This document shows positions 1 through 9,359 of a stretch of 64,000 bases of DNA, piece after piece. The notes under the pieces were generated by a model. It saw only the letters and a program-made list of their open reading frames with translations, was not told where the DNA came from and ran no database searches. Source of the stretch: Palsa-295 sp963781105 (GTDB lineage Bacteria > Acidobacteriota > Terriglobia > Acidiferrales > UBA7541); assembly GCA_963781105.1 (NCBI GenBank), contig CAWAED010000006.1:13111-77110 (forward strand). Direction: 5' to 3'. Every line of letters begins with the position of its first letter. The stretch's first letter is position 1. The translations under genes were made by a program, and so were the position numbers.

Positions 1-1
1 A

Positions 2-154
2 GTGCTTTCGACTGACTCTGGAAAGGTTCTCTTCGAGTTGCACGGAAACCCTCGTCCGTATATTGACCGTCTGGCAACCCCCGCGCTTTCGCCCAATGGC
101 CGGACGCTCGCGCGGATCTACCATGGTTTTCTGGAGGTCTTTGAGATTCCGTAA
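2..154 (+). CDS. C-terminal fragment of a beta-propeller-like protein (runs off left edge)
   Basis: An open frame enters from the left edge and stops with TAA at 152-154, giving about 50 residues. The visible end reads like the last strands of a WD40/PD40-type propeller: a 'SPNGRTLA' turn followed by a short hydrophobic strand ending in EVFEIP. Such turns are typical of repeated propeller blades, but with only one or two blades visible the family is an inference and no function can be given. It converges on the small minus-strand gene that ends at 207. Confidence 0.55.
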   Translation: MLSTDSGKVLFELHGNPRPYIDRLATPALSPNGRTLARIYHGFLEVFEIP

Positions 155-206
155 GAACCAGTAGAGTCAATGATTCAACCCGTGACGCGGCGCCGAGCAT
201 GCCATG

Positions 207-404
207 TTACAGGCCGATTTTGCCTAGCATGCCGCTTAGGCGCGTTAGTTCTACCTCGGCTTCGAGTATTTCCGGCTTCAGCTTTTCTTCGACTTCGTGA
301 CCTAGTTTGCGGGCTTGTTCGCGCAGTGCGGCGAGTTTGTTGGTCATGGCCTCGTGCTCGCGCAGCAGGCGTTCTGTGGATTCGTCTTTTTCGGCTGGCA
401 TCAT
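207..404 (-). CDS. Small coiled-coil protein of unknown function
   Basis: This 65-residue protein starts at ATG 404 behind a good ribosome-binding site (AGGAGA, four bases upstream). It is almost entirely charged and helical, with heptad-like spacing of Leu, Ile and Val between Glu and Lys/Arg (for example KLAALREQARKLGHEVEEKL), so it should form one long helix or a coiled coil. It has no signal peptide, membrane segment or Cys. I do not recognise a family. It diverges from tig across a 422-base gap. A structural or adaptor role is possible, but nothing in the sequence shows one. Confidence 0.65.
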   Translation of the reverse strand: MMPAEKDESTERLLREHEAMTNKLAALREQARKLGHEVEEKLKPEILEAEVELTRLSGMLGKIGL

Positions 405-677
405 TTTCTCCTGGCGGAGAGTATAGCGCGGGTCGGCCTGAACCGGCAGACGAGGCGGTATGCGAGGGATCCGCGCGACGCGGTTGCACTTTTGGGGCAG
501 CCGCGGAGAATGGAAACCTTAAAGCCGGTAAGGCTGCCCGCTGTCTCCCGCGGAAATCGCGGGACACAACGGCCGCAACACAAACCGGTTCGTGCTCATA
601 ACATCTTGTTCACGAAAACGTGAATTTTCCTGCGGACTAATTGGGATTTCTTGGTCGGCGAATGCGCGGGATCGAAG

Positions 678-706
678 TTGACGCGGGTTTATAATTTCCT
701 TATACT
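678..706 (+). promoter_or_regulatory. Promoter of the tig-clpP-clpX-lon run
   Basis: TTGACG (678-683) and TATACT (701-706) are separated by exactly 17 bases, a near-consensus housekeeping-sigma promoter. Transcription should start near 713, giving a leader of about 114 bases before tig. The rest of the 405-826 gap holds no gene that I can support. A short inverted repeat, TCCCGCG/CGCGGGA at 546-564, lies upstream of the promoter without a T-tract. Confidence 0.75.
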
Positions 707-826
707 TAGGTTTCAACTGCGGGGGTTTCCCGCCGCACTTCCCTGCCAGCCTCGCTCGCGAGCTTCGAACCGGTGAAAGGCAGATTGGAACCAGGGTGTA
801 CCGCAGTGCTCCCCTGAAAAGATCCC

Positions 827-2116
827 ATGACAGAGACAACTTGCAAGCGTGAGATCGAGCTGGAAATTCCAGCCGAGAATGTATCGAAGGCCACGGAGAA
901 AGTAGCGCGCGATCTGGCGCGCGTGGCGCGCATTCCCGGCTTCCGTCCTGGGAAGGCCCCGGTGACCCTGATTCGCCGGCGATTTGCGGACGACATCCAG
1001 GGGGAAGTGCTGCAATCGCTGGTGCCGGAATACCTGGAGAAGGCGCTCGACGAAAAGAAACTCGTGCCAGTGACGCGGCCGGAAGTGGATAAGGTGGAAT
1101 TCAAGGAAGGCGAGCCGCTGAAATTCCGCGCGGTGTTTGAAGTGCTGCCGGAGTTCGAGCTGGGCGACTACAAGGGTTTGGAAGTACAAGTGGACGCGGT
1201 GGAAGCCGGCGACGCGCAGGTGGATAAAGTGGTGGAGGAGATGCGCGATCGCGCGGCTACGTTCGTCCCGGTGGAAGGACGCGCGGCGAAGGACGGCGAT
1301 TTTGCGCTGATCAAGCTTTCGGGAATGCCGGAAGGCGGCGGCGAACCGGTGGAAGCTGACAACATCATGTGCCACATCGGCGCCGAAGAGACGCTGGGGA
1401 GCTTTACGGAAAACCTGCGCGAGGCGAATCCCGGCGAGACGAAGAAGTTTCAGTCGAAATATCCCGACGATTACCCCGATCAGAAACTGGCGGGCAAGAC
1501 GTATGACTACTCCGTGGAAGTCCTCGCGATCAAAGAGAAGAAGCTGCCGGAAGTGAATGACGAATTCGCGAAGGATGCGGCGGGAGAAACGGGCGGAGTG
1601 ACGACCGTAGCGGAACTGCGTAAGAAAATTCTGGAAAACCTGGGAGCGGCCAAGGAAGAACAGCAATCGTCACAGGGGCGCGAGAAGATCCTGGAAGCTC
1701 TGGTGAAGAAGCACGATTTTCCGGTCCCGGAAGCGCTGGTGGAGCATCAGATGGACGTGCGGCTGGAGCGTACGGTGCGCTCGCTGACGGCACAGGGTGT
1801 GGATCCGCGGGCGGTGAATGTGGATTGGGTCTCGCTGCGGCGTCGCCAGCATGACCGCGCGGTGGATGACGTGAAGGCGGAGCTGCTGCTGGACCGCATC
1901 GCCGATGCGGAAAAAATCGAAGCGACCGACGAAGACGTCGAGAAAGAGATTAGTGCGCTGGCGGAACGCAGTGGCGAATCGGCAACGGCGTTGCGGGCTC
2001 GCTTGACAAAGCAAGGAGCGCTCGATAGGATGAAATCGAAGTTACGTAGCGACAAGACAATCGAGTGGCTCTACCGCAATACCCGAATCGAGACGACAGC
2101 CAAACGTGAAGCGTAA
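827..2116 (+). CDS. tig: Trigger factor, ribosome-bound chaperone
   Basis: Trigger factor docks at the ribosome exit tunnel and shields nascent chains; it also has peptidyl-prolyl isomerase activity. The 429-residue length is normal. The N-terminal ribosome-binding domain carries the signature GFRPGKAP at residues 38-45, the FKBP-like PPIase domain follows at about 155-245, and the C-terminal helical arms fill the rest. It heads a run with clpP, clpX and lon, the classic bacterial folding/proteolysis cluster, and is read from the promoter at 678-706. The gap to clpP is only 39 bases, so co-transcription is likely. Confidence 0.97.
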   Translation: MTETTCKREIELEIPAENVSKATEKVARDLARVARIPGFRPGKAPVTLIRRRFADDIQGEVLQSLVPEYLEKALDEKKLVPVTRPEVDKVEFKEGEPLKFRAVFEVLPEFELGDYKGLEVQVDAVEAGDAQVDKVVEEMRDRAATFVPVEGRAAKDGDFALIKLSGMPEGGGEPVEADNIMCHIGAEETLGSFTENLREANPGETKKFQSKYPDDYPDQKLAGKTYDYSVEVLAIKEKKLPEVNDEFAKDAAGETGGVTTVAELRKKILENLGAAKEEQQSSQGREKILEALVKKHDFPVPEALVEHQMDVRLERTVRSLTAQGVDPRAVNVDWVSLRRRQHDRAVDDVKAELLLDRIADAEKIEATDEDVEKEISALAERSGESATALRARLTKQGALDRMKSKLRSDKTIEWLYRNTRIETTAKREA

Positions 2117-2155
2117 CACCTGGTTCGGGTTCCTCAGCGCGCAAAGATACTTCCA

Positions 2156-2776
2156 ATGAGACCAACAGACGACGCAAGTCCGCGTGCCACAACGCTGGTC
2201 CCGATGGTGGTCGAACAGACCAACCGGGGCGAGCGAGCCTACGATATCTATTCCCGGCTGCTGAAAGACCACATCATTTTCATCGGCACGCCGATTGACG
2301 ACCACGTCGCTAACCTGGTGACGGCCCAGCTTTTGTTTTTGGCGTCCGAGGATCCTGAAAAGGATATCTCGGTGTACATCAATTCGCCGGGCGGTTCGAT
2401 TTCGGCCGGGATGGCGATCTACGACACGATGCAATTCGTCCGGCCGGACGTGGTGACGTACTGTATCGGCCAGTCCGCTTCAATTGCGGCCGTATTGTTG
2501 GCGTCCGGGACGCCGAAAAAGCGCTATGCGCTGCCGAATTCTCGCGTTTTGATTCATCAGCCGTGGATGTCCGGCCTGTCGGGGCAGGCTACGGACATTG
2601 ACATTCACGCGAAAGAGATTATCCGGACGCGGGAAGCGCTCAACAAGCTGCTGGCCGGGCATACGGGCCAGCCGCTGGAAAAAATTGAGCGCGACGTCGA
2701 ACGTGATTTCATCATGACTGCGGAGCAGGCCAAGGCCTATGGCATCGTGGACGAAATCATTACGAAGCACAGGTAG
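2156..2776 (+). CDS. clpP: ClpP, ATP-dependent Clp protease proteolytic subunit
   Basis: This is the serine peptidase of the Clp machine and forms the tetradecameric chamber loaded by ClpX (next gene) or ClpA/C. With the ATG at 2156 it has 206 residues. The catalytic Ser is S109 within GQSASIAAV, and His is H134 in VLIHQP; the Asp lies in the DVERDFIMTAEQAKAYGIVDEI region near residue 180. The usual SMGA around the serine is SIAA here, a mild variant. The LVPMVVEQT segment at residues 14-22 is the usual N-terminal loop region, so the first dozen residues are an extension or propeptide. Confidence 0.97.
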   Translation: MRPTDDASPRATTLVPMVVEQTNRGERAYDIYSRLLKDHIIFIGTPIDDHVANLVTAQLLFLASEDPEKDISVYINSPGGSISAGMAIYDTMQFVRPDVVTYCIGQSASIAAVLLASGTPKKRYALPNSRVLIHQPWMSGLSGQATDIDIHAKEIIRTREALNKLLAGHTGQPLEKIERDVERDFIMTAEQAKAYGIVDEIITKHR

Positions 2777-2898
2777 TTGCGTTCCAAAGGGTTAGTATCG
2801 AAGCCGATGATTCCCTGCCTCTGGCGTGCATTCCGTTTTACAATGGTGAATACTTTGGTCAGGGGTGTGGTGCAATCCGATTCAAGGGAGCCTAATCA

Positions 2899-4149
2899 GT
2901 GAAACGGTTCACACCAGAAGAGCCGTTACGCTGTTCCTTCTGCCATAAAACGCAGGAGCAGGTGGAGAAACTGATCAGTTCTCCATCGGAATATCCACGC
3001 TCGTACATTTGCAACGAGTGCGTGGGCGTCTGCCAGCAGATTCTGGAAGACGAGAAGCGCGAGCAGTCCAGCCCAGCAAATCGCCGGCTGCCACGTCCCC
3101 CTGAGATCAAGGCGTTCCTCGACGGCTACGTCATCGGGCAGGATAAAACCAAGAAGAAGCTGGCGGTCGCGGTTTACAACCACTACAAGCGGATTTTCTT
3201 GAATAAGCAGCCGGGCGACGTGGAGCTGGCGAAGTCGAATATTTTGCTGGTTGGTCCTACCGGCACGGGCAAGACGTTGATGGCGCAGACGCTGTCGCGC
3301 ATGCTGGACGTGCCGTTCGCGATCGTGGACGCAACTACGCTGACCGAAGCCGGGTATGTCGGCGAAGACGTCGAAAATATCATCTTGAAGCTCTTGCAGG
3401 CCGCCGATGGAGACGTCCAAAAGGCGCAGCAAGGCATCATATATATCGACGAGATCGACAAGATATCCAAGAAGGACGAAAACCCTTCGATTACCCGCGA
3501 TGTTTCCGGCGAGGGTGTGCAGCAGGCACTGCTAAAGATTCTGGAAGGCACGGTCGCGAACGTGCCGCCGCAGGGTGGCCGCAAGCATCCGCACCAGGAA
3601 TTTACGCCGGTGGATACGACCAACATCCTGTTCATCTGCGGCGGGGCTTTCGTGGGACTCGAGAAAATCATCGAGCGGCGCGTAGGGCATAAGTCACTGG
3701 GGTTCCAGGCCGACGCGCAGGTAACGACGACCTCGCGGCGCAATATCGAGATGCTGGAGCAGGCGCAGCCGACCGACTTGATTCGTTACGGCTTGATTCC
3801 GGAGTTTGTCGGGCGCTTGCCGGTTGTAGGCGTGCTGAGCGATCTGGACAAGTCGGCGCTGGTGCGGATCCTGACGGAACCGAAGAACGCGCTGGTTCGG
3901 CAGTATCAACGGCTTTTTGAGTTTGAAAATGTGCGGCTGCGGTTTACGGACGATGCGCTGGATACCGTGGCGGAACTGGCGCTGCAGCGCAAAGTGGGTG
4001 CGCGTGGTCTGCGCATGATCCTCGAAGATCTGATGTTGGAGATGATGTATCACCTGCCTGCGCAGCGGAAATTGCGCGACTTTGTGGTGACGGCGGACAT
4101 GGTGAAGGGACGCGAAATTAATTGGAGCTTGCTGGAAAAGGCTGGCTAA
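2899..4149 (+). CDS. clpX: ClpX, ATPase subunit of Clp protease
   Basis: ClpX is the AAA+ unfoldase that feeds substrates to ClpP. The GTG start at 2899 lies behind GGGAG (2886-2890). Its N-terminal zinc domain has four Cys, C12, C15, C38 and C41, followed by the AAA+ core with Walker A GPTGTGKT near residue 120 and Walker B IIYIDEIDK near 185. The IGF-loop region used to contact ClpP and the sensor-2 motif GARGLR are also present. Length (416) is standard. A 122-base gap separates it from clpP, and I see no convincing promoter there, so it is probably co-transcribed. Confidence 0.97.
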   Translation: MKRFTPEEPLRCSFCHKTQEQVEKLISSPSEYPRSYICNECVGVCQQILEDEKREQSSPANRRLPRPPEIKAFLDGYVIGQDKTKKKLAVAVYNHYKRIFLNKQPGDVELAKSNILLVGPTGTGKTLMAQTLSRMLDVPFAIVDATTLTEAGYVGEDVENIILKLLQAADGDVQKAQQGIIYIDEIDKISKKDENPSITRDVSGEGVQQALLKILEGTVANVPPQGGRKHPHQEFTPVDTTNILFICGGAFVGLEKIIERRVGHKSLGFQADAQVTTTSRRNIEMLEQAQPTDLIRYGLIPEFVGRLPVVGVLSDLDKSALVRILTEPKNALVRQYQRLFEFENVRLRFTDDALDTVAELALQRKVGARGLRMILEDLMLEMMYHLPAQRKLRDFVVTADMVKGREINWSLLEKAG

Positions 4150-4174
4150 CTTTCAAAGGAATTAAGGGGACTTG

Positions 4175-6583
4175 ATGTTTAACCGGGAAAAATCCGAAAT
4201 CAAACGCGTGCCGATGATGCCGGTGCGGGAAATGGTAATTTTCCCAGAGATGATGCACCCATTCATCGTGGGGCGCGAAGCTTCGGTGCGCGCGCTGGAA
4301 GACGCGCTGGCAGGCGACAAGAAGATTTTTCTGGTGACGCAGCATGACGCGTCGGTGGACGATCCCAAGCCGGAAGAGATCTACCAGGTGGGAACGCTTG
4401 CGAATATCGTGCAGAGCGTGAAGCTGCCGGACGGCAACATCAAAGTGCTGGTGGAAGGCACCGAGCGCGCCAAAATTGTCCAAATCACAAGTGAAGAGGG
4501 ATTCTTCCGCGCTTCGATCCGCGTGGTGACCTCCAAGACTGAGCCTTCCCCGCAACTGCAGCAGGCTTCCGAGCGCGTTACCGGGCTTTTCGAGCAGTAC
4601 GTGAAGCTTTCGCAGAGCTTGAATTACGACACGATGATTGCGGCCGTGCGCGTCGAAGATGCGGGAAAGCTTTCCGATGCGATTTCCGCGAATCTGCAGA
4701 TTCCCGTGGAAGAAAAGCAGGAGTTGCTGGAGCTTTTTGAGCCGCTGGAGCGGTTGAACCGCATCGCGGACATTCTGGAAGTCGAAATCGAAAAGCTGAA
4801 CGTGGACCGCTCGATCAATACGCGCGTGAAGCGCCAGATGGAGCGCGCGCAGAAAGAGTATTACCTCAACGAGAAGCTGAAGGCCATCCAGAAGGAACTG
4901 GGCCGCGGCGAAGCCAACGAAATCGAGCAGCTCAAGAAGAAGATCGAGACTTCCGGCATGCCCGAAGGGCCGCAGGAAAAGGCCATGCAGGAATTGAAGC
5001 GGCTGGAAATGATGCCGCCGATGTCCGCGGAATCCACCGTTTCGCGGAACTACCTGGATTGGCTGCTGGCCGTGCCGTGGAAGAAGCGTTCCAAGGAAAT
5101 TCGCGACATCAAGCGCGCGGAGCAGATTCTTTCCGAAGACCATTACGGCCTGGAAAAGATCAAGGATCGCATTCTGGAATACCTCGCGGTTCGCCAGTTG
5201 GTGAAAAACCCGAAAGGCTCGATTCTCTGCTTCCTTGGGCCTCCAGGAGTCGGAAAGACGTCTCTCGCGATGTCTATTGGCCGGGCCACGGGACGAAAAT
5301 TCGTTCGCGTGTCACTGGGCGGCGTGCGCGACGAGGCTGAAATCCGCGGCCACCGGCGCACTTACATCGGCGCGCTGCCCGGCCAGATTATCCAGATGAT
5401 GCGCAAAGCCGGAACCACGAACCCCGTGTTCGTGCTGGATGAAGTAGACAAGATGTCCATGGATTTCCGCGGCGACCCGTCGGCGGCGCTGATGGAAGTG
5501 CTGGACCCGGAACTGAACCACGCCTTCACCGACCACTATCTGGACGTTGAATACGATCTTTCGAAGGTGATGTTCGTGTGCACCGCCAACGTGCTGCACA
5601 CGATTCCGCAGCCGTTGCAGGATCGCATGGAAGTGCTGCGCATCCCCGGTTACACCGAACAAGAAAAGCATCAGATCGCTACGCGCTACCTGATTCCCAA
5701 ACAGCTCGAAGCCACGGGCCTAAGCAAGGAACAGCTCAAATTTGGCGACGAAGCCATCAAGAACACGATCCGCCATTACACACGGGAAGCCGGGGTGCGC
5801 AATTTGAACCGCGAGCTTGCCAACATTTCGCGAAAGGTCGCGCGCAAAGTGGTGACCGAAGGCAAGAACGTCGCCGTGGAAGTGACTCCCGAGAACCTGA
5901 ACGAGTTTCTGGGAATTCTCAAATTCCGCGACTTCTTTGCGGAGAAGAAGAACGAAATCGGCTTGACCACTGGTCTGGCTTGGACCGAAGTGGGCGGCGA
6001 AGTGCTCTCGACCGAAGCCACGCTGATGCAGGGCAAGGGCCGGCTCACGCTGACCGGAAAACTTGGCGACGTGATGCAGGAATCGGCGCAAGCCGCGATG
6101 AGCTACGTGCGTTCGCGCAGCCACCTTTTCAGCCTGCCCAAAGATTTCTACCGGCACATTGACATTCACATGCACGTACCGGAGGGCGCGATACCGAAAG
6201 ACGGCCCGTCCGCCGGAATCACGATTTGCACTTCGATCGTCAGCGCGCTCACTATGATTCCGGTGCGTTGCGATATCGCCATGACCGGCGAGATCACCTT
6301 GCGCGGCAAGGTGCTGCCGATCGGCGGCGTGAAGGAAAAGCTGCTGGCGGCGCACCGCCTCGGCCTGCGCACCATTATTCTGCCGAAAGATAATGAAAAG
6401 GATCTTGCGGATATCCCGCAGGAAATCCAGGCGCAAATGTCCATACACTTTGTGGAATCCATGGACGAAGTATTGCAGATTGCGCTGGAGCATCCGCTGC
6501 CGATTCCCGGCCACCCACCGGTTGCAGGAGTCGAACCCAAGTTCGGCGCGGACGTCGCGCAGGACAACGAACTAACCAATTGA
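4175..6583 (+). CDS. lon: Lon, ATP-dependent serine protease
   Basis: Lon is a hexameric AAA+ protease for misfolded and regulatory proteins, with N-terminal LON substrate domain, AAA+ module (GPPGVGKT, then VFVLDEVDK) and C-terminal Ser/Lys protease domain. With ATG 4175 as start the catalytic Ser in PKDGPSAG is residue 679 and the Lys in GGVKEK is 722, the same numbers as in E. coli Lon, which supports this start. A TTG three bases upstream lies only one base from the AAGGGGA ribosome-binding site, so I reject it. Length is 802. It follows clpX by 25 bases. Confidence 0.96.
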   Translation: MFNREKSEIKRVPMMPVREMVIFPEMMHPFIVGREASVRALEDALAGDKKIFLVTQHDASVDDPKPEEIYQVGTLANIVQSVKLPDGNIKVLVEGTERAKIVQITSEEGFFRASIRVVTSKTEPSPQLQQASERVTGLFEQYVKLSQSLNYDTMIAAVRVEDAGKLSDAISANLQIPVEEKQELLELFEPLERLNRIADILEVEIEKLNVDRSINTRVKRQMERAQKEYYLNEKLKAIQKELGRGEANEIEQLKKKIETSGMPEGPQEKAMQELKRLEMMPPMSAESTVSRNYLDWLLAVPWKKRSKEIRDIKRAEQILSEDHYGLEKIKDRILEYLAVRQLVKNPKGSILCFLGPPGVGKTSLAMSIGRATGRKFVRVSLGGVRDEAEIRGHRRTYIGALPGQIIQMMRKAGTTNPVFVLDEVDKMSMDFRGDPSAALMEVLDPELNHAFTDHYLDVEYDLSKVMFVCTANVLHTIPQPLQDRMEVLRIPGYTEQEKHQIATRYLIPKQLEATGLSKEQLKFGDEAIKNTIRHYTREAGVRNLNRELANISRKVARKVVTEGKNVAVEVTPENLNEFLGILKFRDFFAEKKNEIGLTTGLAWTEVGGEVLSTEATLMQGKGRLTLTGKLGDVMQESAQAAMSYVRSRSHLFSLPKDFYRHIDIHMHVPEGAIPKDGPSAGITICTSIVSALTMIPVRCDIAMTGEITLRGKVLPIGGVKEKLLAAHRLGLRTIILPKDNEKDLADIPQEIQAQMSIHFVESMDEVLQIALEHPLPIPGHPPVAGVEPKFGADVAQDNELTN

Positions 6584-6762
6584 AACCCTCTGGTCCTTCC
6601 ACATATTGATCAGCAGGCTCAGTCCGCGGCCAGAGGATTGCGATTGTCTGTGGTTTTCCCGTTTGTGATTTAGAGAGTGCGGCTGGTTCGATTTTGCGCC
6701 CGCCCGTGGACCATTCAGAAATCAATCTGCCTGAAAACCAGGCTTGAGAAGGAACGAACTCG

Positions 6763-8022
6763 ATGAGCATTAGCCTTGCAGAACTGAAAGACAAGAATAT
6801 TACCGACCTGGCGAAGATCGCCAAGGAGTTGAACATTCCCGGCGCCTCGGGCATGCGCAAGCAGGAGTTGATCTTCCAGATCCTCCGCGCCCAGACGGAA
6901 AAGAACGGGTTGATCTTCTCCGAAGGCGTGCTGGAATGCTTGCCGGACGGCTTCGGGTTCCTGCGCGCGCCGGAATATAACTATTTGCCGGGTCCGGACG
7001 ATATCTATGTATCGCCGTCGCAAATCCGCAAATTCGACTTGCGCACCGGCGACACCGTTTCGGGCCAGGTGCGACCGCCAAAAGACGGCGAGCGCTATTT
7101 CGCGCTGATCAAGGTGGAAGCTGTCAATTTCGAGGATCCGGAGGTCGCGCGCAACAAGATTTTCTTCGACAACCTGACGCCGCTGTACCCGCAGGAGCGC
7201 ATTCGCCTGGAGACGACCAAGGAAAATCTGACAGGGCGCGTGCTGGACATGCTTTGTCCCATCGGCAAAGGGCAGCGCGGATTGATTGTTGCTCCGCCGC
7301 GCACCGGTAAGACGATGATGTTGCAGTCCATCGCCAACTCCGTCACCACGAACCATCCTGAAGTGGCCCTGATCGTGCTTCTGATTGACGAGCGGCCGGA
7401 AGAAGTCACGGACATGCAGCGGACGGTGAAGGGCGAAGTGATCAGCTCGACGTTCGATGAGCCGCCGCAGCGGCACATTCAAGTGGCGGAAATGGTGCTG
7501 GAAAAGGCCAAGCGGTTGGTGGAACACAAGCGCGATGTGGTGATTTTGCTGGACTCGCTGACGCGTTTGGGCCGCGCCTATAACGCCGTGACGCCGCCAT
7601 CGGGCAAAGTGCTTTCCGGCGGTATTGACGCGAACGCCTTGCAGCGCCCCCGGCGCTTCTTTGCGGCGGCGCGCAACGTCGAGGAGGGTGGATCGCTCAC
7701 GATTATCGCCACGGCGTTAATTGACACCGGCAGCCGCATGGACGACGTGATTTTCGAGGAGTTCAAGGGCACCGGCAACATGGAAATCAACCTCGACCGC
7801 CGGCTGGTGGATAAGCGCGTATTCCCGACGATTGATATCAACCGCTCCGGAACGCGCAAGGACGAATTGCTGCTGCCCGCGGACGAATTGAATCGCATCT
7901 GGGTGCTGCGCAAGGTGCTAAGTCCTCTTTCCACTGTCGAAGCCATGGAGCTGCTCCTAGGCCGCCTCTCGAAGACCAAGACGAATGGCGAGTTCCTGGC
8001 ATCGATGTCGAGTCCTGCCTAG
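6763..8022 (+). CDS. rho: Transcription termination factor Rho
   Basis: Rho is the hexameric RNA helicase that terminates untranslated transcripts. In order it has the N-terminal helical domain, the CSD-like RNA-binding domain (YGF-type motif as DGFGFLR, residues near 66), and the RecA-like ATPase with Walker A APPRTGKT near residue 180 and Walker B VVILLDSLTRL. The Q-loop and R-loop region is intact (SGGIDANALQRPRRFFAAARNVEEGGSL spans it). Length 419 is typical, with no long Arg/Asp-rich insertion such as actinobacterial Rho carries. A 179-base gap to lon suggests separate expression, but I cannot point to a clear promoter. Confidence 0.97.
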   Translation: MSISLAELKDKNITDLAKIAKELNIPGASGMRKQELIFQILRAQTEKNGLIFSEGVLECLPDGFGFLRAPEYNYLPGPDDIYVSPSQIRKFDLRTGDTVSGQVRPPKDGERYFALIKVEAVNFEDPEVARNKIFFDNLTPLYPQERIRLETTKENLTGRVLDMLCPIGKGQRGLIVAPPRTGKTMMLQSIANSVTTNHPEVALIVLLIDERPEEVTDMQRTVKGEVISSTFDEPPQRHIQVAEMVLEKAKRLVEHKRDVVILLDSLTRLGRAYNAVTPPSGKVLSGGIDANALQRPRRFFAAARNVEEGGSLTIIATALIDTGSRMDDVIFEEFKGTGNMEINLDRRLVDKRVFPTIDINRSGTRKDELLLPADELNRIWVLRKVLSPLSTVEAMELLLGRLSKTKTNGEFLASMSSPA

Positions 8023-8043
8023 CTCGCAGCTGTAGTGCTTTAA

Positions 8044-8064
8044 GGGGCTTGGGCCCCGTGTTTT
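8044..8064 (+). terminator. Possible intrinsic terminator after rho
   Basis: GGGGC (8044-8048), a TTGG loop and GCCCC (8053-8057) form a short GC-rich hairpin, followed by GTGTTTT. It lies 22 bases past the rho stop and before the EAL-HDOD gene. The stem is only five pairs and the T-run is short, so it may be weak. Confidence 0.45.
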
Positions 8065-8113
8065 CCCCTTCCCGCAATAATTGACCCGCCTCGCGCGGGA
8101 AGGAGAAGCACAC

Positions 8114-9343
8114 TTGAAGCGATTCCTCGCGCGACAGCCCATCTTCGATGCCACACGCAAAGTGTACGGCTACGAGCTTCTGTACCGTTCCGGTGCGGGA
8201 AACTTCTACGACGCACCGAGCGTTGATATGGCGTCCGCCTCCGCCGTGGATAGCCTGCTGCTTTTCGGAATTGACCGGCTGACTCCCCAATGCCGCTCGT
8301 TCATAAACTGCACGCGCGATTTCCTGGTCCGCGATTTCGCAACCATGCTTCCCAAAGACCGCGTAGTGCTGGAAATGCTGGAGACGATCGATATTGACGA
8401 CGAAGTGCTCGCAGCCTGCCGGCGTTTGAAACAACTCGGCTACCTTCTCGCGCTCGACGATTTCCTGGACCACCCGGAGTGGAAGCCGCTGGTCGCGCTG
8501 GCGGATTTCATCAAAGTGGATTTTCTCGCCACTTCGGTTGACGATCAGCTTCGCCTGGCGCGCGAATACGCGCCCCGGAAGATCCACATGCTGGCAGAAA
8601 AAGTGGCAACGTACGCCGATTTCCATCGCGCACAAGAATGCGGCTATACTTATTTTCAAGGCTTCTTCTTCAGCCGCCCGGAAATGCTCTCGCGGCGGGA
8701 TATCCCTGCCAATAAGTTGAATTACCTGCTGGTTCTGCAAGCCGTCAATCGCGAGCAAATGGACATTGACGACGTGAGCGTCAGAATCAAAGCCGAAGCG
8801 TCGCTGAGTTTCCGTCTGCTGCGATATCTGAACTCACCTGCGTTTCCCTTGATCGTGGAAGTACACTCCATTCCGCACGCCTTGTCCCTGCTGGGCGAGC
8901 GCGGCGCGCGCAAGTGGGTTTCCATGATTGCGGTGGCTTGCATGGCCGAAGGCAAACCTACGGAACTGGTGTTGCTGCTGCGTGCGCGTTTCTGCGAGCT
9001 TCTGGGCGTTGGCGCGGGGCGACGGGAATCAGCCAACGATCTTTTTTTGCTGGGGCTTTTGTCCGCGATGGATGCCATTCTGGACATGCCCATGTCTGAA
9101 GTGCTCAAGGAAATTACCATTGGCGAAGACATACGCAAGGCGTTGTTGGGAAAATCGAGCGCGCTGTGCCAGATTTTGGACCTGGTGTTGAATTACGAAC
9201 GCGCCAACTGGAACGAAATCAGCCGAGCGGCCGCGGCTCTGGGAATCGCGGATGAAGTTATCACCGAGCGATACCTGGAATCGGTGGATTGGGCGCAACA
9301 AGTTTTGTCGGGGCATAGCGCTGGGGAATTGAAGCCGGCCTAG
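8114..9343 (+). CDS. EAL-HDOD domain signalling protein (YuxH-type)
   Basis: This cyclic-di-GMP-related protein has 409 residues: a divergent EAL domain (about 1-205) followed by an HDOD domain (about 205-400). The EAL motif reads YELLYRS, and elements of the metal site are seen as VLEMLE, LALDDF, FIKVDF and MLAEKV. However, the loop after DDF (normally DDFGTG) is replaced by DDFLDHPEW, so phosphodiesterase activity is doubtful; a sensory or scaffold role is more likely. I choose the TTG at 8114 because AAGGAG lies eight bases upstream. The stop codon TAG (9341-9343) is part of the target duplication of the insertion element that follows, so the protein end was not changed. Confidence 0.85.
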   Translation: MKRFLARQPIFDATRKVYGYELLYRSGAGNFYDAPSVDMASASAVDSLLLFGIDRLTPQCRSFINCTRDFLVRDFATMLPKDRVVLEMLETIDIDDEVLAACRRLKQLGYLLALDDFLDHPEWKPLVALADFIKVDFLATSVDDQLRLAREYAPRKIHMLAEKVATYADFHRAQECGYTYFQGFFFSRPEMLSRRDIPANKLNYLLVLQAVNREQMDIDDVSVRIKAEASLSFRLLRYLNSPAFPLIVEVHSIPHALSLLGERGARKWVSMIAVACMAEGKPTELVLLLRARFCELLGVGAGRRESANDLFLLGLLSAMDAILDMPMSEVLKEITIGEDIRKALLGKSSALCQILDLVLNYERANWNEISRAAAALGIADEVITERYLESVDWAQQVLSGHSAGELKPA

Positions 9344-9359
9344 CCTGGTTAATTCATCA
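9340..9359 (+). repeat. Left end of IS1380-type element: CTAG duplication plus terminal inverted repeat
   Basis: CTAG at 9340-9343 is repeated at 10938-10941 and reads as a 4-base target-site duplication. The element itself begins at 9344 with CCTGGTTAATTCATCA, which matches the inverted right end at 12 of 16 positions. A 4-base duplication and CC-starting ends agree with what is known of the IS1380 family. The TAG of this copy is also the stop codon of the EAL-HDOD gene. Confidence 0.75.

Noticed and set aside
4118..5143. 341-codon open frame antisense to lon
   Set aside because: Shadow of the lon coding frame; no start signal or motif.
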